Source: CAYXZQ01 sp963717515
GTDB taxonomy: Archaea; Nanobdellota; Nanobdellia; Woesearchaeales; DSVV01
Assembly (NCBI GenBank): GCA_963717515.1
Contig: OY970338.1
Span: 1,612,001 to 1,676,000, forward strand
Direction: 5' to 3'
DNA: 64,000 nt
The notes under the pieces are model-generated. The model was given only the letters and a program-made list of their open reading frames with translations, was not told the origin of the DNA and did not search any database. Position 1 is the stretch's first letter, and each line of letters starts with the position of its first letter. A program made the translations under genes and the position numbers. Positions 16,746 to 25,023 of this stretch are shown here, in pieces.

Positions 16746-17089
16746 ATTGTCCTTTTCCCGGGGTCTATCATAAACCCCTTCTTGAGTATGTTCCTTCCGA
16801 TCAGCACAGGGAACTTGAGATTACCCCTGTCTGCAAGGGTGAACCTTCCCTTGACCCTCCGTCCGGCAATGTCTATCTCAAGGTTGACGACATGCCTTTC
16901 AGTCCTGCCCATGGCTGACTTGACTATGGTCTTGAGCCTCCCCGGCTTTATTCCGAGAGCCTCTGCGAATTTGACATCGATCGAATTTGATTTCGCCCCT
17001 GTGTCTATCCTGGCCTTCGAATCTGTGACAACATCCTTACCGTAGACAGTCACCTTCTCTGTCAGCCCCACAACTGTCCTTGTCTTCAT
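16742..17089 (-). CDS. RimK-associated retropepsin-like aspartyl protease (PF05618 type)
   Basis: 115 residues. The single active-site loop ARIDTGAKSNSID (DTGA) near residue 27 and the later FPVLIGRNIL segment match the small retropepsin-fold family often annotated as ATP-dependent zinc protease or RimK-associated protease. It is expected to act as a dimer, each subunit giving one Asp. The gene is fused by overlap (ATGA) to the RimK-like ATP-grasp ligase, a conserved pairing that suggests one adds and the other removes or processes a peptide-type modification. Confidence 0.85.
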   Translation of the reverse strand: MKTRTVVGLTEKVTVYGKDVVTDSKARIDTGAKSNSIDVKFAEALGIKPGRLKTIVKSAMGRTERHVVNLEIDIAGRRVKGRFTLADRGNLKFPVLIGRNILKKGFMIDPGKRTI

Positions 17090-17180
17090 ATCCCTCCGTT
17101 GAATAATGCTTCCTATTTAAAGTTATTGGATGCAGGTCCAGGACAAAAATTTATATATCAGTTTGTATACTAAATAGTAT

Positions 17181-17468
17181 ATGGATATGCGAAAACCTAT
17201 GACAACCGCTGAAGTCAGGCTATTCAAGCAGGCTGTCATCAAGGAGTACCAGCTCAAGAATGAGAAGCATGTCAAGAGATCAGGATTCAATGATTTCATC
17301 GACCAGCTCCGCTCGCTCATTCCGCTGAACATAATGCTGGGAATAATCTCAAGCATACTCCTCATAATGCTTACAGACTGGAAGACCCTGTTCGACCTGA
17401 TACTATCAGGAGTTATCTGGATAACTATCATATCCACTGCGCTTTCTGCCCTTTCAAAAGTCCGGTGA
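17181..17468 (+). CDS. 95-aa membrane protein of unknown family
   Basis: The N-terminal 45 residues are basic and helical; two membrane helices follow (NIMLGIISSILLIML and LILSGVIWITIISTAL), with a very short C-terminus. ATG at 17181 lies about 25 bp after a TATA-like run (aaatttatatatc, 17149-17161). It is convergent with lysK, 1 bp apart. No family recognised. Confidence 0.6.
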   Translation: MDMRKPMTTAEVRLFKQAVIKEYQLKNEKHVKRSGFNDFIDQLRSLIPLNIMLGIISSILLIMLTDWKTLFDLILSGVIWITIISTALSALSKVR

Positions 17469-17469
17469 A

Positions 17470-19032
17470 TCAGATCTTTGAGAATATCTCTGCTGCTCTT
17501 TCCCTGCCGATAGTGAGGACGAATCCAGCGAGCTTCGGGCCTTTCTTCTTTGCAATCAGGATTTGATAAGCTGTCTCGAAGAATTCAGCAGGCTCAAGAC
17601 CTGACTCCTTTGCAATGTCATAGAATCTTGCAGTGAGCCCTTTTTCATCCCAGTCTTTTTCGAGCAGCTCTCCTGAGAGTTTCATGAACAATGCTTTCAT
17701 TTTTTTTGGGAGGTCCATCTTCCCAGGCATCCTTATGGTAAACCTGAAATCTTCCGGCGCATATCTCTCTAACCAGTTCCTCGCGCAACCTGCCCTCCTG
17801 AGCAGCCTCTGCTTATCCTGCTTTTTTTTCAGGCTGTAAAAGCTTGCTACCCTGTCCATATCGTAAGAATATGCAAGTATAACATTTGTGAGATGGCGGA
17901 ATGACGGCTGGAAAGGCATCTCACCAGGCACAATGCCTGTGCATGAGAGCTCATATATCCTCTTCAGCTTTGCAAGCTTCTTCTCACCTATATCCTCTTT
18001 TCCGAAATATGCACGTTCAAGCCTGTCAAAATCCTCATAGAGCTTGATTACGTCGAGGTCGAATGAGATGGAGAACTCTGTGTTGGGCCTTGCACCAGCG
18101 AAAAGGAACCGCACTATCTCAGGCTCATACACCTCGAGCATCTCAGCAAGGGTTATAATGATACCTGCAGAGCTTGAGAACTGACCCCCTCCCTTGATGC
18201 CTATCCATTCAAAAGGGAATCCCACAGGGGGGTCCTCATTCCAGACAGTCTTGAGTATCTCCCTTCCTGACTGGACCGAGCCCCCGGCGGCATAATGGTC
18301 CTTTCCTGCAGGCTCGCAGTCGACCTTCTCATGATGCCAGCGCATGGGCCAGTCCACCCTCCAGTTGAGCTTGATTATCCCCTTTTTCCTGATGTCGAAC
18401 TCATCAGAATGCCCGCATGAGCAGGAATATCTCACGATGTATCTGCCCTTGTATTCAATCTTCTCAATCGTGTCCTTATGGCACTCTTCACAGAAGATTG
18501 ACACAGGCAGCCAGTCCTCGGCAAGCGGCTCTTTCCTGTACCTGTCAAGCACCTGCCTTATCTCACTTGCTTTCTGCAGGCAGAGGTCTATCTCCTCTGC
18601 ATAATCGCAGTTCCTGTATCTCTCGCTCTGGCGAATGAATTCAGGGGATATGCCAACTTCCGGGAGGCTCTGCTCAAGTATCTTCTCATTGTGGTCTGCA
18701 TACGAGCTGTGGCTGCAGCCTAATGTATCGGGCACCTCGGTGATGGGCATCCGAAGTTGTTTCTCGAGAAGCTCTTTCTCAGGCATGTTCTCAGGCACCT
18801 TGCGGAACACGTCAAAATCATCCCATGAATATATGAATCTTGCTTTCCTGCCCAGGCTCTCAAGGGCCCTTGCCACCAGCTCTGCTGTTATTATCTCCCT
18901 GAAATTGCCGATATGAATCGTCCCTGATGGCGTGATGCCAGCAGCTACTGTATAGGTTTCCCTGTCACCTTTCTCTTTCAATATCCTCTGCGCTGCCTGG
19001 TCTGCCCAGTGCATGGTGTCTTCTTTTGCCAA
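17470..19032 (-). CDS. lysK: Class I lysyl-tRNA synthetase
   Basis: 520 residues. Class I LysRS is characteristic of archaea and some bacteria. The HIGH-type motif is PSGTIHIGNFREI near residue 33; the KMSKS-equivalent loop is GGGQFSSSAG near residue 283. The C-terminal helical anticodon-binding cage follows. Between them is a zinc-ribbon-like insertion: CEEC near residue 175, then CSCGH near 200. ATG at 19032 is chosen; MHWADQ at 19014 is an alternative. It follows the MBF1 gene by 6 bp, so the two share a transcript. Confidence 0.93.
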   Translation of the reverse strand: MAKEDTMHWADQAAQRILKEKGDRETYTVAAGITPSGTIHIGNFREIITAELVARALESLGRKARFIYSWDDFDVFRKVPENMPEKELLEKQLRMPITEVPDTLGCSHSSYADHNEKILEQSLPEVGISPEFIRQSERYRNCDYAEEIDLCLQKASEIRQVLDRYRKEPLAEDWLPVSIFCEECHKDTIEKIEYKGRYIVRYSCSCGHSDEFDIRKKGIIKLNWRVDWPMRWHHEKVDCEPAGKDHYAAGGSVQSGREILKTVWNEDPPVGFPFEWIGIKGGGQFSSSAGIIITLAEMLEVYEPEIVRFLFAGARPNTEFSISFDLDVIKLYEDFDRLERAYFGKEDIGEKKLAKLKRIYELSCTGIVPGEMPFQPSFRHLTNVILAYSYDMDRVASFYSLKKKQDKQRLLRRAGCARNWLERYAPEDFRFTIRMPGKMDLPKKMKALFMKLSGELLEKDWDEKGLTARFYDIAKESGLEPAEFFETAYQILIAKKKGPKLAGFVLTIGRERAAEIFSKI

Positions 19033-19038
19033 TCTGAC

Positions 19039-19521
19039 CTACTTCTTGAGTTCGAGCATGTCGCCGATAGTGAGATTCGCCCCTTCTGCCCTGAACTTCC
19101 TGTCATGCTTTTCCTCGTGCTGTTCGACGAGCTTTATCCTGAGGTGGTTCTCAAGCTTCCTCGCGAGGCTTATCGACGGCATGAACTGGCCCTGCTCCAT
19201 CTTCTGGATGAGCGAAGTCCTCTCTGCCATCTTCTTTGCAAGCTCTTCCTGCTTGAGCCCGAGCCTCTCCCTTGCATTCTTTATAATCTCTGGGAAATCC
19301 TCTGCAACAACCTGAACAAGCTCTGATGTCTGACGTTGCACCGGTGCTTTCTCCTGTCCTGTCATCAGTTTATCAGGGACATCTTCCTGCACACGGACTT
19401 CGCTTATCACCTTTCCGAATTTTGCGCAGCTCTTGCATATATTGAGCTCTGTCCCTTCAATATCAGTCCTGAAGAGCGGAGCTTCTGTCCCGCACATCTC
19501 ACACATTCCCATCAGACTCAC
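19039..19521 (-). CDS. mbf1: Multiprotein bridging factor 1 (MBF1) homologue
   Basis: 160 residues. The archaeal MBF1 layout is clear: an N-terminal zinc ribbon (CEMCG near residue 7 and CKSC near 29), a linker, then a Cro/C1-type HTH (about 80-135; ARERLGLKQEELAKKM and QKMEQGQFMPSISLARKLE). MBF1 in archaea associates with the small ribosomal subunit and with stress responses, whereas in eukaryotes it bridges activators and TBP. It heads the lysK operon. The true start could be the ATG at 19509 (MCEMCG). Confidence 0.92.
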   Translation of the reverse strand: MSLMGMCEMCGTEAPLFRTDIEGTELNICKSCAKFGKVISEVRVQEDVPDKLMTGQEKAPVQRQTSELVQVVAEDFPEIIKNARERLGLKQEELAKKMAERTSLIQKMEQGQFMPSISLARKLENHLRIKLVEQHEEKHDRKFRAEGANLTIGDMLELKK

Positions 19522-19657
19522 CCCCTATGCTGCTGTTGTTATTGGAATGAGGTTTATATATTTTTCTGTGAGATAGTGGGCCTGTAATTTCACTCATGCG
19601 ACTCAAATTTCCTGTGCATGGATCTTTTAATCACCGTTGGATGATGATGAGGGTAGT

Positions 19658-19667
19658 ATTTATATAT
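19658..19667 (+). promoter_or_regulatory. TATA box for the gene at 19689
   Basis: The box TTTATATATC is centred about 26 bp before the ATG at 19689 and argues for that start over the longer frame from 19596. Confidence 0.55.
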
Positions 19668-19688
19668 CGTTTAAGATTACTCTGGGTC

Positions 19689-20348
19689 ATGACTGTGGTC
19701 CGGGAATTCAGTTCATTGGAAGCTGCAATAATGGAATTTTATGGCAATATACCATTCATTCCGGAGGATTTTGAAGGATCAATATTCAATTCATGTCATT
19801 CAATGCTTTATGATGGCGATGAAATGATCATCAAGACCTCTTCAGGCAGTAATTCCACAAATGCGCATGTCATTGCACTGGCCGGAGATATTCTGATGAA
19901 CAGGGACAAGTATCACAGGGATTTTCCTGACATGTTCCTACCTATCGACCATATCTTCAGCTACGGCCCGTCAGGCAATACACTGGGAGTCATACAGAAG
20001 AAGTTGAATCTGTTTGATGATATAAGGCATATTGAAACCAAAGATTCAAAAGCTTTTAGAAGAACCTTTGATTCCTATGTCCTGGACATGATACGCAACC
20101 TTGACAGGGTGTGGTCGTCTGGAAGATATATCCTACCGGATTTCCAGCTCAAGAACTTGGGGTATATCAAAGTTGACAATGATTTCAAGGTATTTGGTTT
20201 TGATTATTATCCCACTATCAGCATGGGTTATTCTTACAGGATAAGGATGATGGTGGAAGGGGCAGCGGACATGGGGCTTTTCAGCAATGGTGATATCATG
20301 CTGAAGAGATTTTCAGAATTCAGGGAGAAATACGGTTTCATGCACTGA
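19689..20348 (+). CDS. Conserved-looking hypothetical protein with weak kinase-like features
   Basis: 219 residues from the ATG at 19689. No signal peptide or membrane helix. The segment LPDFQLKNLGYIKV followed by FKVFGFDYYP resembles the catalytic-loop and DFG-type order of protein-kinase-like folds (D-x-x-L-x-N then x-F-D). An EMIIKTSSGSN segment near residue 55 could hold the ATP-binding Lys. These similarities are weak and by eye, so kinase function is only a suggestion. It is monocistronic, convergent with truD (1 bp gap). Sequence is somewhat more AT-rich than neighbours. Confidence 0.55.
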   Translation: MTVVREFSSLEAAIMEFYGNIPFIPEDFEGSIFNSCHSMLYDGDEMIIKTSSGSNSTNAHVIALAGDILMNRDKYHRDFPDMFLPIDHIFSYGPSGNTLGVIQKKLNLFDDIRHIETKDSKAFRRTFDSYVLDMIRNLDRVWSSGRYILPDFQLKNLGYIKVDNDFKVFGFDYYPTISMGYSYRIRMMVEGAADMGLFSNGDIMLKRFSEFREKYGFMH

Positions 20349-20349
20349 C

Positions 20350-21267
20350 TTATCCCAATACTGAAAACATCTGCTTAATGGCCTGAGTCGCATAGCTGCC
20401 TTTTCCCAGCCTGAAACTTATCCTTACCTTCTTTTTGCCTGGGTTGAGCTCATCATCCTCAAGCCTTCCGAGCTCAAGGCCATTGACCTCTGCAAAGACT
20501 TCCCTTTCACCGCCCTCTGCGCTGAGCTCCGGAATCTGTCTTATGATGAAATCCCTCCTGGTGATGCCCTCTTTTTCCAGGATACTGTCCACTTCTTCCG
20601 ACCCTTCTGTGCTGAATCCTATCAATGGCAGCTTTTCCTCTTTTGAGTCCTTCGCCATCTCGTTCCATAGGTATGACTGGTATGAATGGATATACAGGAG
20701 GAGGATCTTTTTCGGCAGGGTCTTGAGCGCTCCGATGCAGTCATTGGGATGCATGACCACATGCCCCTTGACCTTGTCTTCGTCAATCAGATCACATGCT
20801 TTTCTGAAATCCTTCATGACGATCGCTTTTCCGATGATGTGATTGTTTTTCTTATTCCCGAATCTCTGGTCATCAAAGAGATTCCTCATCCTCCTGATCG
20901 GTTCCGGCCTCTTATCGATGTTCCGTATGATGATCTCGAATTCATTGCCATCCAATGTGCCCAGGTTCAGCCTCTGGCTTCCCTTACCCAGGAATTTCAG
21001 GCTGATGCCCTCAATCTCAAGGTCCTTTCCAGGGCCTCTTGATATGGAGATGTGCTGCTCGGTCACTGCTGACCTGTCCTTGGTGCCTGCGAAATTGATG
21101 TATCTCGGGCTGACCTTGAACTTTTTTGCAATCCTGTCCACTGCATCGATCGTGTTTAAGCCTTTCTTTTTCAGAAGGTAATAGCTGTACCTGCCATTTT
21201 GCTCGAATTCAAGGCGCATCATCTCCCTGACCAGGAAATCTTCAGGCAGCTGCTTGATCTTGTACAT
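20350..21267 (-). CDS. truD: tRNA pseudouridine synthase TruD
   Basis: 305 residues. The TruD N-terminus KIKQLPEDFLVREM and the catalytic motif GTKDRSAVTEQ near residue 60 (Asp nucleophile) are clear, as are RFGNKKNNHIIGKA and the SYQSYLWNEMA segment. TruD makes pseudouridine 13 in tRNA. Archaeal homologues are usually above 380 residues, so the insertion domain is reduced here, in line with the compact style of other genes in this window. Confidence 0.92.
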   Translation of the reverse strand: MYKIKQLPEDFLVREMMRLEFEQNGRYSYYLLKKKGLNTIDAVDRIAKKFKVSPRYINFAGTKDRSAVTEQHISISRGPGKDLEIEGISLKFLGKGSQRLNLGTLDGNEFEIIIRNIDKRPEPIRRMRNLFDDQRFGNKKNNHIIGKAIVMKDFRKACDLIDEDKVKGHVVMHPNDCIGALKTLPKKILLLYIHSYQSYLWNEMAKDSKEEKLPLIGFSTEGSEEVDSILEKEGITRRDFIIRQIPELSAEGGEREVFAEVNGLELGRLEDDELNPGKKKVRISFRLGKGSYATQAIKQMFSVLG

Positions 21268-21343
21268 GGATAAGGGGTTCGGCAGGGATTATATTAAGAT
21301 TTCCAAAAAACTTAAAAACCGCGTCAAAATCCAGTGTATATAA

Positions 21344-21524
21344 GAGCCTGTAGCCTAGTCTGGATATCGGCAAATTGAGCTGCAGCTGGATTTGCATGGT
21401 AGTGCAAATAGGGCGACAAGGATGGGTGTATGTTCACAGTCCATCGCAAGCCTCCTATGCCCTGGGATGTTGATTCCTGGCGGCGGACAGCTGTAGATCG
21501 GGGGTTCGAATCCCCCCAGGCTCG
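21344..21524 (+). tRNA. tRNA gene interrupted by about 100 nt of intron; anticodon not resolved
   Basis: The 5' acceptor strand GAGCCTG (21344-21350) pairs fully with CAGGCTC (21517-21523), with discriminator G (21524). A perfect T arm follows GGGGG/TTCGAAT/CCCCC (21500-21516). After position 7 come TA and a D-stem-like GCC (21353-21355) with GGC (21369-21371). CCA is not encoded. Total length of 181 nt implies roughly 105 nt of intron. Within it ATTTGCA (21390-21396) pairs perfectly with TGCAAAT (21403-21409), and alternatively with GCAAAT (21370-21375). TGCAG (21381-21385) with CTGTA (21491-21495) would give a loop reading GGA after U33, but leaves surplus bases after the D arm. An alternative D-arm 3' strand is AGGGC (21410-21414). 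A TATA-like run lies at 21311-21318. Confidence 0.7.
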
Positions 21525-21596
21525 TTTCCTCAACCAGTTAATTTCCGTCAACAAAGCAAGCATCAGTTTCACATGCCTGTCCAGCCCAGGTGGAAA

Positions 21597-22688
21597 ATGC
21601 CAATGCTCCAGAAACTTAAAGAGGGTCTTCGGATTGTGAAAAGAGCCCGGCGTATCAAAAAAAAAGGGTTCCAGAGATACGACGGCAGCCCGGAGAAGAT
21701 ATGCCGCCAGATTGTGAATAAGTGCTGGAACGGAACGTATTTCCAGACAAGCGCGGGGCATTTCTCAGTCTTCTATATCAGGGATTTCGCAATCTGCATA
21801 CCCGGCCTGCTGAAGCAGGGCTATGGAGAGGAAGTCGTGAAGACTCTCCAGTATGCAATGAACATATTCTCGACCTGGAGAAAACTGACGACGACAATAA
21901 CTCCTCAGGACATCCCGGTCCACATGCATCACTACTCACCTGATTCGCTTCCGATGCTCCTCCGGAGCCTGAGGGAGGCAGGGGCGACTGAGCTTGCTGA
22001 GATCTACAGGCCTTTCATCGAGGAGCAGGTGGATAATTACTACCAGAAAGTCCTTGATACAGAGACCGGGCTGGTGAGGGCAGGGAAATTCAGCTCCATG
22101 AAGGACAATTTCCAGAGGGACAGCTCGTGCTATGACAACTGCATGCTTGCCATGCTCTCAACTGAGCTTGACCTGCTGAAGTTCAGCAATCCATTCAGGC
22201 AGCATGATTACAGGAGGCTCATAAAAGATAATTTCTGGAATGGCAGATATTTCTTCGATGACATGAAGAAGAAAGATTACGTCGCAGGCGACGCAAACAC
22301 ATTCCCGTTCTGGTGCGGGGTGTTCGATGACACCAAGATGTTCCGATCATGCCTCGGTGAGATCAAGAGGGCCGGGCTTGACATGCCATGGCCCCTGAAA
22401 TACACCGGAGAGCCTGTGCCGGGTGCCATGTTCCCATACAATATCCTCCTACCAGACTACGAGACTGATTCAATATGGATGCACCTGGGACTCTGCTTCT
22501 TAGACGTGGTGAAAAAATTCGACAGGACGCAGTATGAGCACTATGCCAAAAGCTACAGGGAAGCGATCGAGAAGCATAAGAATTTCCTGGAGCTCTACAA
22601 CCGGGACGGCTCCTGTTTCCTGAAGCGGCTGTATGCAAGCGATGAGTCCATGCTCTGGGCTGCGAAATACCTCGAGCTGAACAGTTAA
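21597..22688 (+). CDS. Six-hairpin (alpha/alpha)6 glycosidase-like protein
   Basis: About 363 residues from ATG 21597; ATGs at 21573 and 21603 are alternatives. No signal peptide, so cytosolic. Repeated helical pairs and motifs such as VFYIRDFAICIPGLL, NIFSTWRKLTTTITPQDIP, DNFQRDSSCYDNCMLA and AGDANTFPFWCG resemble glucoamylase/trehalase-type (alpha/alpha)6-barrel glycosidases. I cannot assign the catalytic acid/base pair, and the protein is shorter than typical GH15. It could act on a glycan or sugar polymer, or be a non-catalytic barrel. Confidence 0.6.
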   Translation: MPMLQKLKEGLRIVKRARRIKKKGFQRYDGSPEKICRQIVNKCWNGTYFQTSAGHFSVFYIRDFAICIPGLLKQGYGEEVVKTLQYAMNIFSTWRKLTTTITPQDIPVHMHHYSPDSLPMLLRSLREAGATELAEIYRPFIEEQVDNYYQKVLDTETGLVRAGKFSSMKDNFQRDSSCYDNCMLAMLSTELDLLKFSNPFRQHDYRRLIKDNFWNGRYFFDDMKKKDYVAGDANTFPFWCGVFDDTKMFRSCLGEIKRAGLDMPWPLKYTGEPVPGAMFPYNILLPDYETDSIWMHLGLCFLDVVKKFDRTQYEHYAKSYREAIEKHKNFLELYNRDGSCFLKRLYASDESMLWAAKYLELNS

Positions 22689-22719
22689 ATATTTATACAA
22701 GGATAATTTCAGAAACTTA

Positions 22720-23349
22720 ATGAGAATCGTGATACTCGGCCCTCAGGCATCGGGCAAGGGGACACAGGCAGACCTGCTTTCTGAAAGGTTCGGCATCCCG
22801 CACGTATCCACTGGCGACATCCTCAGGCAGAACATCAAGGACATGACCGGACTGGGAAAGACTGCGCTCGGATACATAAACGAGGGCAAGCTCGTGCCTG
22901 ATGAGGTCATAAACAATGTTGTCGGTGACAGGCTGGCCATGAGGGATTGCGAGGCAGGGTTCATCCTCGACGGGTTCCCAAGAAACATCGAGCAGGCAGA
23001 ATTCCTTGATAAGGCAGCTGAGCTTGACAGGGTGATTGAGATTACAGTATCAGACAAGGAGGCTATCAGGAGGATCTCAGGAAGGAGGACATGCCAGAAA
23101 TGCCACGCGGTCTACAGCATCTACCAGGACTCTGAAGAGGCCATCAGCGGGGTCTGCAAAAAATGCGGAGGAAATCTCGTGATAAGGGACGACGACAGGG
23201 AAGAGGCAGTTAAGAAGCGCCTTGAGATCTACCACGAAGAGACAGAGCCGCTGATAGATTTCTATGACAGGAAGGGGCTCATGATGAAGATCGACGGTGA
23301 GAGGCCGATAGATGTCATATTCGAAGAGATCTCAAAAAAATTAAAATAA
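22720..23349 (+). CDS. adk: Adenylate kinase, bacterial long form with zinc LID
   Basis: 209 residues. The P-loop is GPQASGKGT at residues 7-15, followed by the AMP site (STGDILRQN) and FILDGFPRN. The LID contains CQKC near residue 124 and CKKCGG near 146, a four-Cys zinc site. This is the bacterial/eukaryotic Adk architecture, not the archaeal AdkA trimer type. A TATA-like box (aaatatttatac, 22686-22697) gives a short leader. Confidence 0.95.
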   Translation: MRIVILGPQASGKGTQADLLSERFGIPHVSTGDILRQNIKDMTGLGKTALGYINEGKLVPDEVINNVVGDRLAMRDCEAGFILDGFPRNIEQAEFLDKAAELDRVIEITVSDKEAIRRISGRRTCQKCHAVYSIYQDSEEAISGVCKKCGGNLVIRDDDREEAVKKRLEIYHEETEPLIDFYDRKGLMMKIDGERPIDVIFEEISKKLK

Positions 23350-23353
23350 AAAT

Positions 23354-23464
23354 TCAGTCGTCGTCTATCTCTGAAAAAGAAGGGTCCTCAAAATCATAAT
23401 CCTCAGCGTCAAGATCCTCTTCCTCATGACAGAAATACTTTTCTTCGGTTTCCATTTCTTCCAT
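23354..23464 (-). CDS. Acidic 36-aa microprotein
   Basis: The longest frame starts at 23548, but the TATA box GCAACCTTTATATAC (23512-23526) would initiate downstream of that codon. The ATG at 23462-23464 follows GGGTGGGAAGCG and gives 36 residues beginning MEEMETEEKY. More than half the residues are Asp or Glu, with one Cys and an FEDPSFSEIDDD end. It is close to adk, convergent. No known family. It resembles the acidic microprotein at 14939-15106 only in composition. Confidence 0.5.
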   Translation of the reverse strand: MEEMETEEKYFCHEEEDLDAEDYDFEDPSFSEIDDD

Positions 23465-23566
23465 CGCTTCCCACCCAGAAAAACTAAATTGGTGTTGGAT
23501 GTGGGCAGGTAGTATATAAAGGTTGCTTTTTTCGGCTATAGATTGCACAGTTGACTGGAAGAGAGC

Positions 23567-24988
23567 CTAAAGGAACTTCTTCACTATCTCATTCACTTTC
23601 TTGCCGTCGACTTTCCCATGGTATTTCTTCATGACCATACCCATGATTGCACCCATACCAGCACCTTTGTTGCTCTCTACAATCTTTTTTATCTCCTCTT
23701 CGATATCGTCGACAGATGCCATCTGATAGTTTTTCAGGTCAAGCTTTTTCCCTTTTGCGATATCAACAAGGATCTTCATGACCGAATCCTTAGATATCTC
23801 AGAAATGTCAAGCGCGGAGAATATGCTTTTGAGGTCATCGTTTTTTATGAGGGAGGTATCACAGGGCTTGAAATCCCTTAAAAGCTCACGCGAGTAGGAA
23901 ACGAGGGTCTCAGCGACGAAGGCAGGCTTGACATTTTCGGATTTTTTTGCGATGGACTCAAACAGCTCTGCCTTTTCCGATTTAGACATCGCCTTTGCAA
24001 GGTCTGATGACAGCTGGAACTGCTTCTCGAACCTCTTTGCCTTGTCGAAGGCAAGCTCTCTTGCCTTCACTTTGCCTATCTTGGGCCTTACAGGAGGTAT
24101 GTCAGTCTCAGGATACATCCTTGCAGCACCAGGCATGGGACGCAGGAAGCTCGTCGAGAAATCAGGCTCAGCCTTCCGGACCTCCTGGCTTATCTTTTTC
24201 CCTTTCTTCATCAGACCCTGCTGCCTCTCGATCTCGCTCTTGATGACTTTAGGTATGGACCTGAGGTCCTGGAATCCTTTTATCTCTGTCCTCGCCCCGC
24301 CTCTTATGGATATGTTGACATCCTGGCGTATGGTGCCGAGCCCCCGCCTGACCTTCCCTGTCGAGCGCAGGATCATCCCAAGCTTCTCTGCTGTCTCCTT
24401 GGCATGCTCAGGGCTCCTTATGTCTGCATCTGTCGCGATCTCGATCAGCGCGATTCCCAGCCTGTCAAGCCGGTAGGTGACAGTGTCCTTTGTCTCACCC
24501 AGCTTCTGGGCAGCCTCTTCCTCTATGCAGATGCTCGGAATCCTGACTTCTCCAAGGCTCGTATCGACATGGCCGTTGAAGCCGACAAGCGCAGTCCTCT
24601 GGAACCCGGTGGTGTTCGAGCCGTCGACGACTGTCTTTCTCATCACCTGGATATCGTCGACAATCTCGGCGTTAAGCAGCTGGGCCACCTCGACAGCGGC
24701 AGAAAGGGCATCCTTGTTGATGGGATGGGGAGGCTCCTCGTCGAACTCGACAAGGCATGTGTCTTCTGAGCTTGCGATGTACAAGAACCTCTTGGCCTTC
24801 TTCATCTCATGCGAGGCAGCTGCATCGACCTCTCCTGTCTCGCCGGCAACAGCCCTCAGCCTCCTCTCTGCCTTCAGGTCAGGCTCCATAGAGCTGTTCA
24901 ATGCCGGGCAGCTGCAGAAAAGCTTCCTGCCTGCCAGCTGCTGATGTATCTCGATGCCGCAGCGAAAACCAAGCTTTTCATAATCCAT
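23567..24988 (-). CDS. gatE: GatE, Glu-tRNA(Gln) amidotransferase subunit E, compact form
   Basis: 473 residues from the ATG at 24986-24988 (MDYEKLGFRCGIEIHQQL). With GatD it converts Glu-tRNA(Gln) to Gln-tRNA(Gln) in archaea. Signatures: CGIEIHQQL, KLFCSCPA, VAGETGEVD, EFDEEPPHP, SFLRPMPGAARMYPETD, and a C-terminal helical/YqeY-like tail (GMGAIMGMVMKKYHGKVDG). Usual GatE is about 620 residues and has an AspRS-like insertion of roughly 130-150 residues before the PGAARMYPETD motif; here only about 20 residues separate the preceding ERQQGLMKKGKK helix from it, so that domain is absent. gatD lies 7.5 kb away on the same strand. Confidence 0.9.
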   Translation of the reverse strand: MDYEKLGFRCGIEIHQQLAGRKLFCSCPALNSSMEPDLKAERRLRAVAGETGEVDAAASHEMKKAKRFLYIASSEDTCLVEFDEEPPHPINKDALSAAVEVAQLLNAEIVDDIQVMRKTVVDGSNTTGFQRTALVGFNGHVDTSLGEVRIPSICIEEEAAQKLGETKDTVTYRLDRLGIALIEIATDADIRSPEHAKETAEKLGMILRSTGKVRRGLGTIRQDVNISIRGGARTEIKGFQDLRSIPKVIKSEIERQQGLMKKGKKISQEVRKAEPDFSTSFLRPMPGAARMYPETDIPPVRPKIGKVKARELAFDKAKRFEKQFQLSSDLAKAMSKSEKAELFESIAKKSENVKPAFVAETLVSYSRELLRDFKPCDTSLIKNDDLKSIFSALDISEISKDSVMKILVDIAKGKKLDLKNYQMASVDDIEEEIKKIVESNKGAGMGAIMGMVMKKYHGKVDGKKVNEIVKKFL

Positions 24989-25023
24989 AATGCAGAAGAT
25001 TCCCCGGTAATTTAAAAAATTTT

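Noticed and set aside
19689..20348. Confident protein-kinase assignment
   Set aside because: Only loose resemblance to catalytic-loop and DFG order; no glycine-rich loop or full set of motifs.
21488..21500. Tyr anticodon loop (CTGTAGA) at the 3' part of the tRNA gene
   Set aside because: Only two bases would remain between that loop and the T stem, so it cannot be the anticodon arm in a normal tRNA.
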